NCBI RefSeq assembly: GCF_000504165.1
Contig: NZ_AYSE01000001.1
Coordinates: 558,001-622,000 of the forward strand
Source: Bacillus sp. FJAT-14578
GTDB taxonomy: Bacteria; Bacillota; Bacilli; Bacillales; Bacillaceae_H
Reading direction: 5' to 3'
DNA: 64,000 nucleotides
How positions within the stretch are numbered: position 1 is the first letter of the stretch; the number at the start of each line of letters is the position of its first letter. Shown here piece after piece: positions 36,650-44,866 of the stretch. The translations under genes were made by a program, and so were the position numbers. The notes under the pieces were generated by a model. The model was not told the DNA's origin, ran no database searches, and saw nothing but the letters and a program-made list of their open reading frames with translations.

Positions 36650-38191
36650 TTATACCGGATACACAGGGTGTTTTCGAACACTAAATACTACTTCTTTTGT
36701 ATCGTAATAGTGTAAACGGTCAATAAGAGCGTCTCGGAGCTCGTTTGCCGGAACAATATCATCTACAATAAGCTCCGATGCCAGTTTATAAATATCGATA
36801 TGCTCCTTGTACTCCTTTTGTTTCTCTTGTACAAACGCCATGCGTTCTTTTGGATCTTCAATCGCATTGATTTTATTTGAATACACTGCATTTACGGCAG
36901 CCTCAGGTCCCATCACCGCAATCTGGGCTGTCGGAAGAGCGATGCAGCAATCCGGTTCAAATGCAGGGCCGGCCATCGCATAAAGCCCTGCTCCATATGC
37001 TTTCCGGACAATGACGGAAATTTTCGGGACGGTGGCCGAACTCATCGCGGCAATCAGTTTGGCACCATGACGGATAATACCCGCTCTCTCTACCTTTGTT
37101 CCAATCATGAATCCAGGTACATCAGACAGAAATAGGAGCGGAATATGGAATGCATCACAAAGCTGGATGAATTTCGCCCCTTTATCGGCAGAATCCACGA
37201 ACAGCACGCCGCCTTTCGACTTTGGCTGGTTAGCGATAATCCCCACCGCTTTTCCGTTAATTCTTGCTAACCCTGTCACTAGTTCTGGGGCGAACAGCTT
37301 TTTGATCTCAAAAAAGCTCCCTTCATCAATCAAGGAATCAATCGCTTCATACATATCAAACGGAACATTTTGGTTCTCGGGAATAATGTCAACTAACGGT
37401 CGTCCTTTTTTCGGTGAAACAGGGTCACATCCTTTCGGTCGCTGAGTGAAGTTTTGCGGGAAATATTTTAAATAGCGGCGAGCTTCAGCAATTGCCTCTT
37501 CTTCTTTCTGCACCAGTACATCTCCGCAGCCACTGACACTGCAGTGCATTCTGGCTCCCCCCATCTCTTCAAGGGTCACCTTTTCACCAATAACTTTCTC
37601 TGCCATGCGAGGCGAACCTAAGTACATAGAAGCGTTCCCTTCTACCATGACCACAATGTCACAAAATGCTGGAATATAAGCCCCTCCAGCCGCTGATGGT
37701 CCAAAGAGAAGGCAAATTTGCGGAATCACGCCTGATAATTTGACCTGATTGTAAAAGATGCGGCCTGCCCCCCGACGATTGGGAAACATCTCAAGCTGGT
37801 CGGTAATACGCGCACCCGCGGAGTCCACTAAATAAAGAAGCGGAACCTTCAGCTTTTCAGCGGTTTCTTGAATCCGAATGATTTTTTCAACCGTCCGGGC
37901 TCCCCACGATCCGGCTTTGACGGTCGAATCGTTCGCCATTACACAAACCGTTTCGCCATTTACCTTTCCGATTGCTGTGACCACCCCATCAGCCGGCAAA
38001 TCATCCGCCATATTATTCGCGAATTTCCCATCCTCTACATACTCCCCATTATCAAACAAAAGCGCCAATCGATCGCGGACAAACAATTTATTTTGTTCCT
38101 TCAACTTTTCATGGTACTTCGTCTGTCCCCCTGCTTCCGCTTCTTTTCGTTTTTGATCATATTTTTCTTGCACGATGTTTGTATGTAACAT
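36650..38191 (-). CDS. Acyl-CoA carboxylase carboxyltransferase subunit (PccB/YngE type)
   Basis: Transfers the carboxyl group from carboxybiotin to an acyl-CoA. The 513-residue crotonase-fold carboxyltransferase has both halves (about 25-250 and 280-500), oxyanion-type motifs VDSAGARITDQ, GPSAAGGAYIPAFCD, FLSDVPGFMIG and RKAYGAGLYAMAGPAF. Resembles propionyl-/methylcrotonyl-CoA carboxylase beta chains; the substrate cannot be decided. Start at the ATG at 38191 (GGGAGG six bases upstream). Last of three genes encoding a complete biotin-dependent carboxylase. Confidence 0.9.
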   Translation of the reverse strand: MLHTNIVQEKYDQKRKEAEAGGQTKYHEKLKEQNKLFVRDRLALLFDNGEYVEDGKFANNMADDLPADGVVTAIGKVNGETVCVMANDSTVKAGSWGARTVEKIIRIQETAEKLKVPLLYLVDSAGARITDQLEMFPNRRGAGRIFYNQVKLSGVIPQICLLFGPSAAGGAYIPAFCDIVVMVEGNASMYLGSPRMAEKVIGEKVTLEEMGGARMHCSVSGCGDVLVQKEEEAIAEARRYLKYFPQNFTQRPKGCDPVSPKKGRPLVDIIPENQNVPFDMYEAIDSLIDEGSFFEIKKLFAPELVTGLARINGKAVGIIANQPKSKGGVLFVDSADKGAKFIQLCDAFHIPLLFLSDVPGFMIGTKVERAGIIRHGAKLIAAMSSATVPKISVIVRKAYGAGLYAMAGPAFEPDCCIALPTAQIAVMGPEAAVNAVYSNKINAIEDPKERMAFVQEKQKEYKEHIDIYKLASELIVDDIVPANELRDALIDRLHYYDTKEVVFSVRKHPVYPV

Positions 38192-38220
38192 AGCCATCCT
38201 CCCTCATTTCATAAAAATGA

Positions 38221-38433
38221 TCATTCAACCGTAAGCAAGAGGTCTCCTTCATTCACAAAGTCTCCAGCTGCCACTTTCACTTCCCCTACTTTACCGGGAA
38301 AAGCGCTGTCGACCGGTATTTCCATTTTCATGGATTCCAATACCACCACCGTTTGACCTGCTGAAATTTCGTCTCCCTCCTTTATAAGAATGTTTAATAC
38401 CGTCCCAGCCATACTCGCTGTAATTTCCTTCAT
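38221..38433 (-). CDS. Biotin/lipoyl attachment protein (biotin carboxyl carrier)
   Basis: A 70-residue stand-alone biotinyl domain with the biotin-accepting lysine in [10 protein letters not shown] (K36). It carries carboxybiotin between the carboxylase (38451-39791) and carboxyltransferase (36650-38191) subunits. Short gaps (17 and 29 bases) on both sides indicate an operon. Equivalent to B. subtilis YngHB. ATG with GGGGAGA site. Confidence 0.93.
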   Translation of the reverse strand: MKEITASMAGTVLNILIKEGDEISAGQTVVVLESMKMEIPVDSAFPGKVGEVKVAAGDFVNEGDLLLTVE

Positions 38434-38450
38434 CCACTTTCTCCCCTTTA

Positions 38451-39791
38451 CTAATTTTTGATCAAAACCGTAGACAAATAGGTTGTCGTATAATTCCCCG
38501 CTTTAAACTCTTCTTCTTCCAACACCCGTTGAAATAATGGAAGGTTCGTTTTAATCCCTTCAATGGAAGACCGCTCAAAAAATCGTTGTGCCGTTTCGAT
38601 AGCGGCTGCACGACTTTTTCCGCTTACAATGACTTTGGCAATCATTGGATCATAGTAAGGAGTCACAGTCGTATGGACGCTATAGCCGTTATCGATCCGA
38701 ACACCTTCTTCTTCATGCCATTCGATGGAGCTAATGGTTCCAGGCGAAGGCAGAAATGTAACGGGATCCTCTGCATAAATGCGAAATTCAAGTGCATGCT
38801 TTCGGCGCCCAATTTCTTCCTGTTTCAACGGCAAAGGTTGCCCGTCAGCAACGAGAATTTGCCACTTCACCAAATCAATTCCTGTCATTTCTTCTGTCAC
38901 AGGATGTTCTACTTGCAATCTCGTATTCATTTCTAAAAAATAAAATCGTTCCTGTTCATCTACAATGAACTCCACCGTACCCGCATTATAGTAACCGACC
39001 GCTTTAGCGGCCTCTACCGCGGTTTGGCAAATCTTCTCCCGGGCCTCCTCTGACAAAAAAGGAGATGGTGTTTCTTCGATTACCTTTTGGTTTCGGCGCT
39101 GGACAGAACAATCCCTTTCAAATAAATGAATGATATTCCCTTTTATATCACCAAAGATTTGCACTTCAATATGCCTTGCGTTTGCAATATATTTTTCGAT
39201 AAATAATTCATCATTTCCAAAATAGGCTTTAGCACGCGATTTAGTGGAGGTGTATGCCTTTTTCAATTCTTCTTCTCCGAAGCAAAGCTGCATACCGATT
39301 CCTCCACCTCCACCGCTTGCTTTTAACATAACAGGATAGCCAATCGATGCAGCGAATTCGCATGCTTCCTCTACGCTCCTCACACCATTTTCGCTTCCAG
39401 GAACAACCGGAACATTGGCCTTTTTCATCGTTGCCCTCGCAGCTACCTTATCTCCCATCAAAGCGATTATTTCATGTGACGGTCCGATAAATGCGATACC
39501 TTGTTCTGCTGCCGCTTTAGCAAAAGCGCTATTTTCCGATAAGAATCCGTACCCCGGATGAATGGCATCAACATTTTCTGCTTTGGCAACAGCTAAAATC
39601 TCATCACCTTTTAAATATGACTTCTGTACAGGCGACTCCCCGATTCGTACAGCCTTTGTCGCCTCTCTTACATAAGGCATACTTGCATCCGCATCTGAAT
39701 ATACAGCAACCGTTTCCATCCCTAATGCTTGGCACGTTTTAATGATTCGTAATGCAATTTCCCCTCGGTTCGCAATCAATATTTTTCGCAA
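38451..39791 (-). CDS. Biotin carboxylase subunit of an acyl-CoA carboxylase
   Basis: ATP-dependent carboxylation of biotin. The 446-residue ATP-grasp protein begins [15 protein letters not shown], has the ATP loop [26 protein letters not shown] and the catalytic region [20 protein letters not shown]. The TTG at 39791 has GGAAGGGGA upstream; a GTG at 39809 with AGGAG is an alternative giving six more residues. Similar to YngHA and AccC; since the other two subunits are alongside, it belongs to this dedicated complex and not to the housekeeping acetyl-CoA carboxylase. A cre-like site lies upstream. Confidence 0.92.
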   Translation of the reverse strand: MRKILIANRGEIALRIIKTCQALGMETVAVYSDADASMPYVREATKAVRIGESPVQKSYLKGDEILAVAKAENVDAIHPGYGFLSENSAFAKAAAEQGIAFIGPSHEIIALMGDKVAARATMKKANVPVVPGSENGVRSVEEACEFAASIGYPVMLKASGGGGGIGMQLCFGEEELKKAYTSTKSRAKAYFGNDELFIEKYIANARHIEVQIFGDIKGNIIHLFERDCSVQRRNQKVIEETPSPFLSEEAREKICQTAVEAAKAVGYYNAGTVEFIVDEQERFYFLEMNTRLQVEHPVTEEMTGIDLVKWQILVADGQPLPLKQEEIGRRKHALEFRIYAEDPVTFLPSPGTISSIEWHEEEGVRIDNGYSVHTTVTPYYDPMIAKVIVSGKSRAAAIETAQRFFERSSIEGIKTNLPLFQRVLEEEEFKAGNYTTTYLSTVLIKN

Positions 39792-39868
39792 AACGGCATC
39801 CCCTTCCACATTTTTCTCCTATCCCCCGGTATACCTTCTACACTTTTTCCAAAAATTCCTTCTTGAGC

Positions 39869-39882
39869 TGTAAACGCTTACG
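39869..39882. promoter_or_regulatory. Candidate CcpA operator (cre) between the carboxylase operon and ylbP
   Basis: TGTAAACGCTTACG agrees with the cre consensus TGWAANCGNTNWCA at all constrained positions but the last. It is 78 bases upstream of the carboxylase start codon and 93 bases upstream of ylbP, in the divergent gap. Regulation by CcpA is inferred. Confidence 0.5.
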
Positions 39883-39974
39883 ATATTTTATGCAGAATTT
39901 TCTTTATTTTTATTATATAATGAAGGGAGATAGGGGTATAAGTTTCACAAAAGGATTTTTTAGGGGGTATACAC

Positions 39975-40445
39975 ATGGTCACAACAGAGGTAAAGCGTCT
40001 GAAAATTAACTATAAAACATTAGAAGAATTCAAAAAATTCAAGGAATACGGTCTCCAAGAATTATCGATGTTAGAAGAGCTTCAAGCCAACTTATCCGAA
40101 AATGAAATTAGCTCTCCTTTTTATGGCATATACTACGGCGACAGTTTAGTAGCACGTATGAGTTTATATAAACGTGATAAACAACATGACAAATATTTTG
40201 AACCCGCTCAAAACTACTTAGAGGTTTGGAAACTGGAGGTACTAAGCGATTATCAACGAAAAGGGTTCGGTCAAGCATTAGTAGAGTTTGCTAAGTCGTT
40301 CGGCTTGCCCATTAAAACAAGTCCCCGTGTCAAATCCAGTGAATTTTGGAACAAGATGGGGTTTGTTCCCGTTAAATATGATATGGACCGTGATTTAGGC
40401 GAAAACCCGCTCATTTGGCATCCACAAGGTATTACTGAAGCATAA
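39975..40445 (+). CDS. ylbP: YlbP, GNAT-family N-acetyltransferase
   Basis: A 156-residue GNAT protein. The acetyl-CoA-binding segment LEVLSDYQRKGFGQALVEFAKS (motif A, about 86-108) and the C-terminal WNKMGFVPVKYD are visible; substrate unknown. ATG start with AGGGGGT. It is syntenic with B. subtilis ylbP, between ylbO (rsfA) and ylbQ, but here the carboxylase operon separates it from ylbQ. A strong hairpin lies downstream, shared with convergent rsfA. TATAAT at 39916-39921 could be its -10. Confidence 0.88.
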   Translation: MVTTEVKRLKINYKTLEEFKKFKEYGLQELSMLEELQANLSENEISSPFYGIYYGDSLVARMSLYKRDKQHDKYFEPAQNYLEVWKLEVLSDYQRKGFGQALVEFAKSFGLPIKTSPRVKSSEFWNKMGFVPVKYDMDRDLGENPLIWHPQGITEA

Positions 40446-40620
40446 GAAAAGCGAAGAAAGCCCGCTTAAATCCAAGGATGATGGCAACTAAGGACGCGAC
40501 ATCCATCTCCACAGCTGCACTTGTATATCCTATACTTCGGAGCTTCTTCCTGCGAAGTCGCTTTTTGACTCCGCAGGAAGGAGCGAAACAGCCGTACGGT
40601 TTGGCTTTCGGAGCTGGACA
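40446..40620. repeat. Interspersed repeat, family B copy 3
   Basis: Starts GAAAAGCGAAGAAAGCC directly at the ylbP stop codon and ends GGAGCTGGACA. The inner GTCGCTTTTTGACTCCGCAG block matches the ileS-leader copy at 5533-5710. Confidence 0.75.
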
Positions 40621-40665
40621 ATAAACCAAAACAGCTGATGATTTCCATCAGCTGTTTTGGTTTAT
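40621..40665. terminator. Bidirectional terminator between ylbP and rsfA
   Basis: Perfect 20-bp stem (40621-40640 with 40646-40665) and five-base loop. On the plus strand it is followed by TTTTC; it overlaps the rsfA stop codon. Confidence 0.85.
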
Positions 40666-41276
40666 TTTTCGATTTTTTCCAAATGACTGCTTTTATCAAC
40701 TTGAAAGTTCATCTTTTTCCCTTTGTCCCCCTCGCTCAATACAACCATTTTTCTAGCACGGTCCATAATCTCTATTAACGCTTTGTAATCATCTTCTACA
40801 ACAAGCAGATTGTTTTCAAGTATATTTTTTTCTCTTTCCAAGCGCTCCACTTGGCTCTCCAAAAACTCGATCTTCTGTTGCAAGTCTTGGTTTTGCTCTA
40901 TCAAGTTACCGGAATCGTATTGGGTCCGCTCCACTTTTTGCAAAAACTGGATTACATCCCCCAAAGTCAAATACTCATTCACCACTGTATTTTCTCCATA
41001 ATTCTTTTGCGCTTGATCTTTGGATACATCTTTTAAGGTCAACTGCGCTTTTAATTCCTTCCGTTGCTTTTTAGCAAGCTCAATTCCCGCTTTATATTGC
41101 TTTCGAACATAGGAATTCCAACGAAAACCACAAGCGGCAGCTGTACGTGACAAGGTTTTCCCTACTTCTTCAAATGCAGCAAGCTGCGTACCCCCTTCAC
41201 GAATGTGGCGCAGCACTACCTCCGCTAACAATAAATCTTCATCTTGTGTCCATGCATCTTGACGAGAAGAAGTCAT
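40662..41276 (-). CDS. rsfA: RsfA, Myb/SANT-like prespore transcription factor
   Basis: In B. subtilis RsfA (YlbO) fine-tunes SigF-dependent genes in the forespore. The 204-residue protein has an N-terminal Myb/SANT-like domain ([23 protein letters not shown] to [11 protein letters not shown], about 5-62) and a long coiled coil (about 120-180). ATG at 41276 with a GGGGGG site; the open frame upstream to 41372 crosses a perfect hairpin and is not used. Confidence 0.92.
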   Translation of the reverse strand: MTSSRQDAWTQDEDLLLAEVVLRHIREGGTQLAAFEEVGKTLSRTAAACGFRWNSYVRKQYKAGIELAKKQRKELKAQLTLKDVSKDQAQKNYGENTVVNEYLTLGDVIQFLQKVERTQYDSGNLIEQNQDLQQKIEFLESQVERLEREKNILENNLLVVEDDYKALIEIMDRARKMVVLSEGDKGKKMNFQVDKSSHLEKIEK

Positions 41277-41341
41277 CTTTCTATCCCCCCTACAATGATT
41301 TATTACATAAATATGCAACTGATAGAAAAGATAGACTATGT

Positions 41342-41384
41342 AACTAATTTGGCATGGATAAAAATCATCCATGCCAAATTAGTT
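41342..41384. repeat. Perfect inverted repeat upstream of rsfA
   Basis: AACTAATTTGGCATGGAT (41342-41359) is repeated inverted at 41367-41384 around a seven-base loop. Neither side has a T run, so a standard terminator is unlikely; it may be an operator or a mobile hairpin. Confidence 0.7.
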
Positions 41385-41482
41385 GCACATAAGCAGTTGC
41401 CAATTTACCTCACGGTCCCTTGGCAACTTATCAAGAACTCTTCTCGTTCCTCCATTAAAAAATGTAAAAAAGAGAAAGTGCG

Positions 41483-41599
41483 TGTTCCAAAAGAAAGACA
41501 ACAGGAACCAAGAAATTCAAGGAAAAATAGGGACTCAAGGACCGAAGAGTAGGAGTAACCAAAAAATTCGTCAGCCATTTTTCATAGATTTTTTGAACA
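41483..41599. repeat. Interspersed repeat, family A copy 4 (degraded)
   Basis: TGTTCCAAAAG at the left, TTTTTTGAACA at the right. The interior follows the reverse-orientation copies (GACCGAGAAGTTCAAGGAA becomes AACCAAGAAATTCAAGGAA) with many substitutions and a shorter middle. Confidence 0.6.
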
Positions 41600-41603
41600 C
41601 CCT

Positions 41604-42371
41604 CTACGATTTTCTGCACTTAAACCCTTCTACCGCTTCATGATGTTCCTCCTTTTCCCATAATACCGCACATCTCCTGATTTCTTGCGCCATTCGTTCT
41701 TCCATGTTCATCAATTCCCACTTCTCTAACATCGCCTGTTTATAAGAGATTAGTACGCCTGCTGGCTTACGAATTATATCCAGACAATAATTTTCCGTTT
41801 GTCCCATCAAGTGATCACCGGAAAATACCTCTTGCACATAGTTGAGCCTCTTCGCTTCTTCAGCCGTAAATAGTTTAGCTGTATAGAGCATAAAAAGCGC
41901 ATCTTGCGGGAGAATTTTCTCCATTAAAATAGAGCCGCCTCCCCACCCTGTTGTAATCCCTAAATTCCCTTGAACAAATCCGAGTTTGCTATGGTCTGCC
42001 GCCAAGCGGATATCACAGGCAATCGCCACTTCACATCCCCCGCCAACGGCTGTCCCATTCAGCAAGGCAACAGTTGGCTTGGGCAGGGTTAATAATTCAT
42101 ATAAAAGCGTTCCCATCGTACTCAGCATTTCATAGGCTTCTTTTTCCGTTTTCAATTTATGAAAAGCGTTCAAATCGCCCCCGCTGCAAAAGGCTTGATT
42201 GCCTTCACCCGTTATCATGAATAGCTTAATCCGAGGGTCCTCCCTGGCATCCCTGAGTGCTGCACGTAAATTTCCCATTACATCATAGTCGATGGCATTT
42301 CTGCACTCCGGACGTAAAATTTTGAAAACAGCCAATCCTTCTTCACGAATAGTAAAACTTGTTTTAGCCAT
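41604..42371 (-). CDS. Enoyl-CoA hydratase/isomerase (crotonase) family protein
   Basis: A 255-residue crotonase-fold protein acting on an acyl-CoA thioester. Oxyanion-hole segments are FCSGGDLNAF and GTAVGGGCEVAIACD; the first catalytic-type glutamate (GGGCE) is present, but the position of the second is occupied by glutamine (FVQGNLG) and the following motif reads GITTGWGG rather than the usual GTIPGAGG. It may therefore be a decarboxylase-like or other crotonase member and not a classical hydratase. Reaction unknown. Separate transcript upstream of rsfA. Confidence 0.8.
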   Translation of the reverse strand: MAKTSFTIREEGLAVFKILRPECRNAIDYDVMGNLRAALRDAREDPRIKLFMITGEGNQAFCSGGDLNAFHKLKTEKEAYEMLSTMGTLLYELLTLPKPTVALLNGTAVGGGCEVAIACDIRLAADHSKLGFVQGNLGITTGWGGGSILMEKILPQDALFMLYTAKLFTAEEAKRLNYVQEVFSGDHLMGQTENYCLDIIRKPAGVLISYKQAMLEKWELMNMEERMAQEIRRCAVLWEKEEHHEAVEGFKCRKS

Positions 42372-42534
42372 GCTCCCTCCCCTTTCCCCGGATTAATTCT
42401 CTTTTTTCTTTCCAAAATCCTTTTCATACACCAATCACGCAATCTTTACAGGTTTATCCAAGTTGAAAAGAACAGAGAGACGCGGACTGGCAAAAGGGTT
42501 GATGGCAAATAAAAAAAATCCAGTTGGATGAGCT

Positions 42535-42574
42535 GGAATAAAAAGAAAAGCACAGACTTTATCAGCCTGTGCTT
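42535..42574 (-). terminator. Intrinsic terminator after rpmF
   Basis: AAGCACAG/CTGTGCTT stem (42548-42574) followed on the minus strand by TTTTCTTTTTATT. Confidence 0.8.
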
Positions 42575-42592
42575 ACAGAAGGTTAACAATTA

Positions 42593-42766
42593 TTATTTGC
42601 TAACTACTTCTTTTCCTTTATAAGTTCCGCATGCTTTGCAGATACGGTGTGATAGTTTCATTTCCCCACAACTTGGGCATTCTACCATACCAGGAACTTG
42701 TAATTTGAAGTGCGTACGACGCAATCTTTTTCTTGTTTTAGATGTTCTTCTAAAAGGTACAGCCAT
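42593..42766 (-). CDS. rpmF: 50S ribosomal protein L32
   Basis: The 57-residue protein starts [19 protein letters not shown] and has the zinc-ribbon cysteines CPSC and CKAC (C+ form, zinc-binding). ATG at 42766 with a perfect AGGAGGTGGG site; the frame's earlier ATG is not used. Pairs with ylbN (YceD), the widespread yceD-rpmF arrangement. Confidence 0.98.
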   Translation of the reverse strand: MAVPFRRTSKTRKRLRRTHFKLQVPGMVECPSCGEMKLSHRICKACGTYKGKEVVSK

Positions 42767-42830
42767 TATTCCCACCTCCTTAACAGGATTTGATTATATG
42801 AAGGCCGGGTAACGCCGGTTCTTCGCTATT

Positions 42831-43349
42831 TCACTTTTTTTCATCTTTTTTAAAAAAGTCTTGCAGCGCCGCTAAACGAGGATCAATTTGATTTGTCTTT
42901 TCTTGTTCCGCAACGACTTCCCAATCTCGACCTGATTGCGGTGCAGCTCCCTCAACATGTGGATTATCGCTAAACACTTGCATTGGGACTTCAACGAGGA
43001 TGTGTTCCTTAATGATTGGATCAAGGTCCACTACTTCCCCTTTGACATAATGTACATCTTCTTCAAGTTCAAACTCAACTGGCTTTAACAAAAATGTTTC
43101 TGTCGTCTCGACATGGAATGGATACGGAACATCTACCAGTGTACGTGAACAAGGAAGAATCATTTCACCAGAAATATTCAAATGAAACGTTACTTTCGCC
43201 GAGCTAATATCAGCTCTTCCTGTTACATGGACAGGTTTCACTTCACGAATTTGAGGATCCACTTCTTTTACATCGCTCACGTCTACATACTCATCTAGTT
43301 TTAAGCCCTTTTGCTGTAACTTATATAACTGATGTACAGACCATTTCAA
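42831..43349 (-). CDS. ylbN: YceD-family protein YlbN (DUF177)
   Basis: A 172-residue DUF177 protein, typically co-transcribed with rpmF and linked to 23S rRNA/ribosome assembly in other organisms. Family core CSRTLVDVPYPF and a C-terminal KIDPRLAALQDFF-like tail (QIDPRLAALQDFF) are present. I prefer the TTG at 43349, which has GAGGTG six bases upstream and gives the usual KWSVHQL start; GTG at 43358 and ATG at 43355 are in frame but lie in or directly against that site. Divergent to tmcAL. Confidence 0.88.
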   Translation of the reverse strand: MKWSVHQLYKLQQKGLKLDEYVDVSDVKEVDPQIREVKPVHVTGRADISSAKVTFHLNISGEMILPCSRTLVDVPYPFHVETTETFLLKPVEFELEEDVHYVKGEVVDLDPIIKEHILVEVPMQVFSDNPHVEGAAPQSGRDWEVVAEQEKTNQIDPRLAALQDFFKKDEKK

Positions 43350-43519
43350 TTTCATCACCTCTAGGCAACAAAGGTAATTATAGCTTTGTCAGGATTATTT
43401 GTCAATATTTTTTCTTTACACTATAATTAGTGCATATCAAGCATTAAATACTACTTTAACATGTTTTTCACCATTTTACCAAAAAACATTTATTTTTATT
43501 GAACAAAAAGGAGAAAACG

Positions 43520-44740
43520 ATGCAGGCTGTAGGAATCATTGTTGAATATAACCCTTTTCACAACGGACATTTTTATCATGTCCAGCAATCCAAAAAAAAG
43601 ACAGGGGCTGATTGTGTCGTCGCTGTCATGAGCGGACATTTTTTACAACGCGGAGAGCCAGCCCTCGTGTCAAAGTGGGCTCGAACAAAAATGGCTCTTG
43701 CAGGAGGAGCCGATCTTGTCATTGAACTTCCATTCGCTTTTGCTGTTCAGCAAGCCGATTTATTCGCAAGCGGTGCCATGTCTATTTTGGCCGCTTTGAA
43801 TGTGGACAGTTTTTGCTTCGGCAGCGAAAACGGAGATATTCAAACGTTCCTGGAAGCAGAACATTTCTATCGAATACATGAAGAAGAAGTAGCCTCACAT
43901 GCTCAGCATGCCTTGAAGAAAGGAATGAGCTATCCAAAAGCAATGTCGCTCGCATTGAAAAAAGTGGGCGAATCCAAACAGCTTCTTGACTTGTCCCAAC
44001 CCAACAACATTTTGGGATATGCCTATATAAAGGCTAAGATACAGCATCATTATACGATGTCACCCCATACCATTGCACGGATTGAGTCCCACTATCATGA
44101 TGAAACACTTTCCTCTTCTACCGTGACAAGCGCAACAAGTATCAGGAAGGCTCTCTTTTCCGAAAATGCGGACCTCCAAACCGTACATCGCTATATGCCG
44201 GAAAGCACAGAAAAATATTTGCATGATTACGCCTTGAATTACGGCCTTTATCATCAGTGGGAACATTATTTCCCCTATTTGAAATATACACTGCTGTCCA
44301 TGAGTCCTGAACAGTTGCAAGACATATACGGAGTAGAAGAAGGGATTGAATACCGTCTTCTTCATTATATCAAGCAGAGTCGAACGTTCTCTGAATTCAT
44401 GCAATTCATAAAAAATAAGCGTTACACATGGACACGTTTGCAGAGAATGTGCGTCCATATATTGACGCACACAACGAAACACCAAATGGAAACGGTCCTT
44501 AAAGAGCAAGCGGCAGCTTATATCCGCCTTTTAGGAATGAGCAAAAAAGGGCAAGCCTATTTAAAGGAGCAAAAGAAGAGCCTACGTCTCCCGCTCGTTT
44601 CCACTGTATCAAAATTTCACCACCCTCAACTAGAACAAGACATCAAAGCGACAAACGTTTACAGTTTCGCTTTAAATGAACCTGCTCGATCCGAGTTTTT
44701 ATTTCAAGAATATCGTATTCCCCCCATTTTGTTTGATTGA
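43520..44740 (+). CDS. tmcAL: TmcAL (YlbM), tRNA-Met wobble cytidine acetate ligase
   Basis: Forms N4-acetylcytidine at the wobble position of elongator tRNA-Met from acetate and ATP. The 406-residue protein begins QAVGIIVEYNPFHNGHFYH, where YNPFHNGH is the nucleotidyltransferase (HIGH-like) signature, and has VVAVMSGHFLQRGEPAL. The ATG at 43520 has an AAAGGAG site; the frame is open seven codons upstream from a TTG. Plus strand, divergent from ylbN and convergent with ylbL. Confidence 0.95.
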   Translation: MQAVGIIVEYNPFHNGHFYHVQQSKKKTGADCVVAVMSGHFLQRGEPALVSKWARTKMALAGGADLVIELPFAFAVQQADLFASGAMSILAALNVDSFCFGSENGDIQTFLEAEHFYRIHEEEVASHAQHALKKGMSYPKAMSLALKKVGESKQLLDLSQPNNILGYAYIKAKIQHHYTMSPHTIARIESHYHDETLSSSTVTSATSIRKALFSENADLQTVHRYMPESTEKYLHDYALNYGLYHQWEHYFPYLKYTLLSMSPEQLQDIYGVEEGIEYRLLHYIKQSRTFSEFMQFIKNKRYTWTRLQRMCVHILTHTTKHQMETVLKEQAAAYIRLLGMSKKGQAYLKEQKKSLRLPLVSTVSKFHHPQLEQDIKATNVYSFALNEPARSEFLFQEYRIPPILFD

Positions 44741-44749
44741 ATATAATAA

Positions 44750-44787
44750 GAGGATGATGCAAAAGGCATACCTTTTGCATCATCCTC
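44750..44787 (+). terminator. Hairpin after tmcAL
   Basis: Perfect 17-bp stem (44750-44766 with 44771-44787), loop CATA. The tract after it is not T-rich, and a smaller hairpin CCCGCACGATGCGGG follows at 44797-44811. Confidence 0.6.
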
Positions 44788-44821
44788 CCGTAAAAGCCCG
44801 CACGATGCGGGTCTAACTAAC

Positions 44822-44866
44822 CATCGGTGGGGGATGAAGAAACACCTCCACCGATGAAAGTTTCCT
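44822..44866. repeat. Hairpin-rich interspersed repeat, family D copy 2
   Basis: CATCGGTGG (44822-44830) pairs with CCACCGATG (44848-44856), then AAAGTTTCCTTT. Reverse complement starts as the element at 36391. It directly borders the ylbL stop codon and could end ylbL transcription. Confidence 0.6.

Larger units (their letters stand above)
41277..41603. other. Gap between rsfA and the crotonase gene
   Basis: Holds an 18-bp perfect hairpin (41342-41384) and a worn family A repeat (41483-41599). Two plus-strand reading frames here (41244-41643) have no ribosome site and run through the repeat, so they are not called. Confidence 0.6.

Noticed and set aside
41281-41320. A forespore-type promoter (GCATA ... 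CATTGTA) right before rsfA
   Set aside because: The implied transcription start would fall inside the ribosome binding site, so the spacing does not work.
41244-41643. Two plus-strand frames between rsfA and the crotonase gene
   Set aside because: They cross the hairpin and the degraded family A repeat and lack ribosome sites.
44060-44509. A 149-codon minus-strand frame opposite tmcAL
   Set aside because: Antisense shadow of a well-conserved gene; no start signal.
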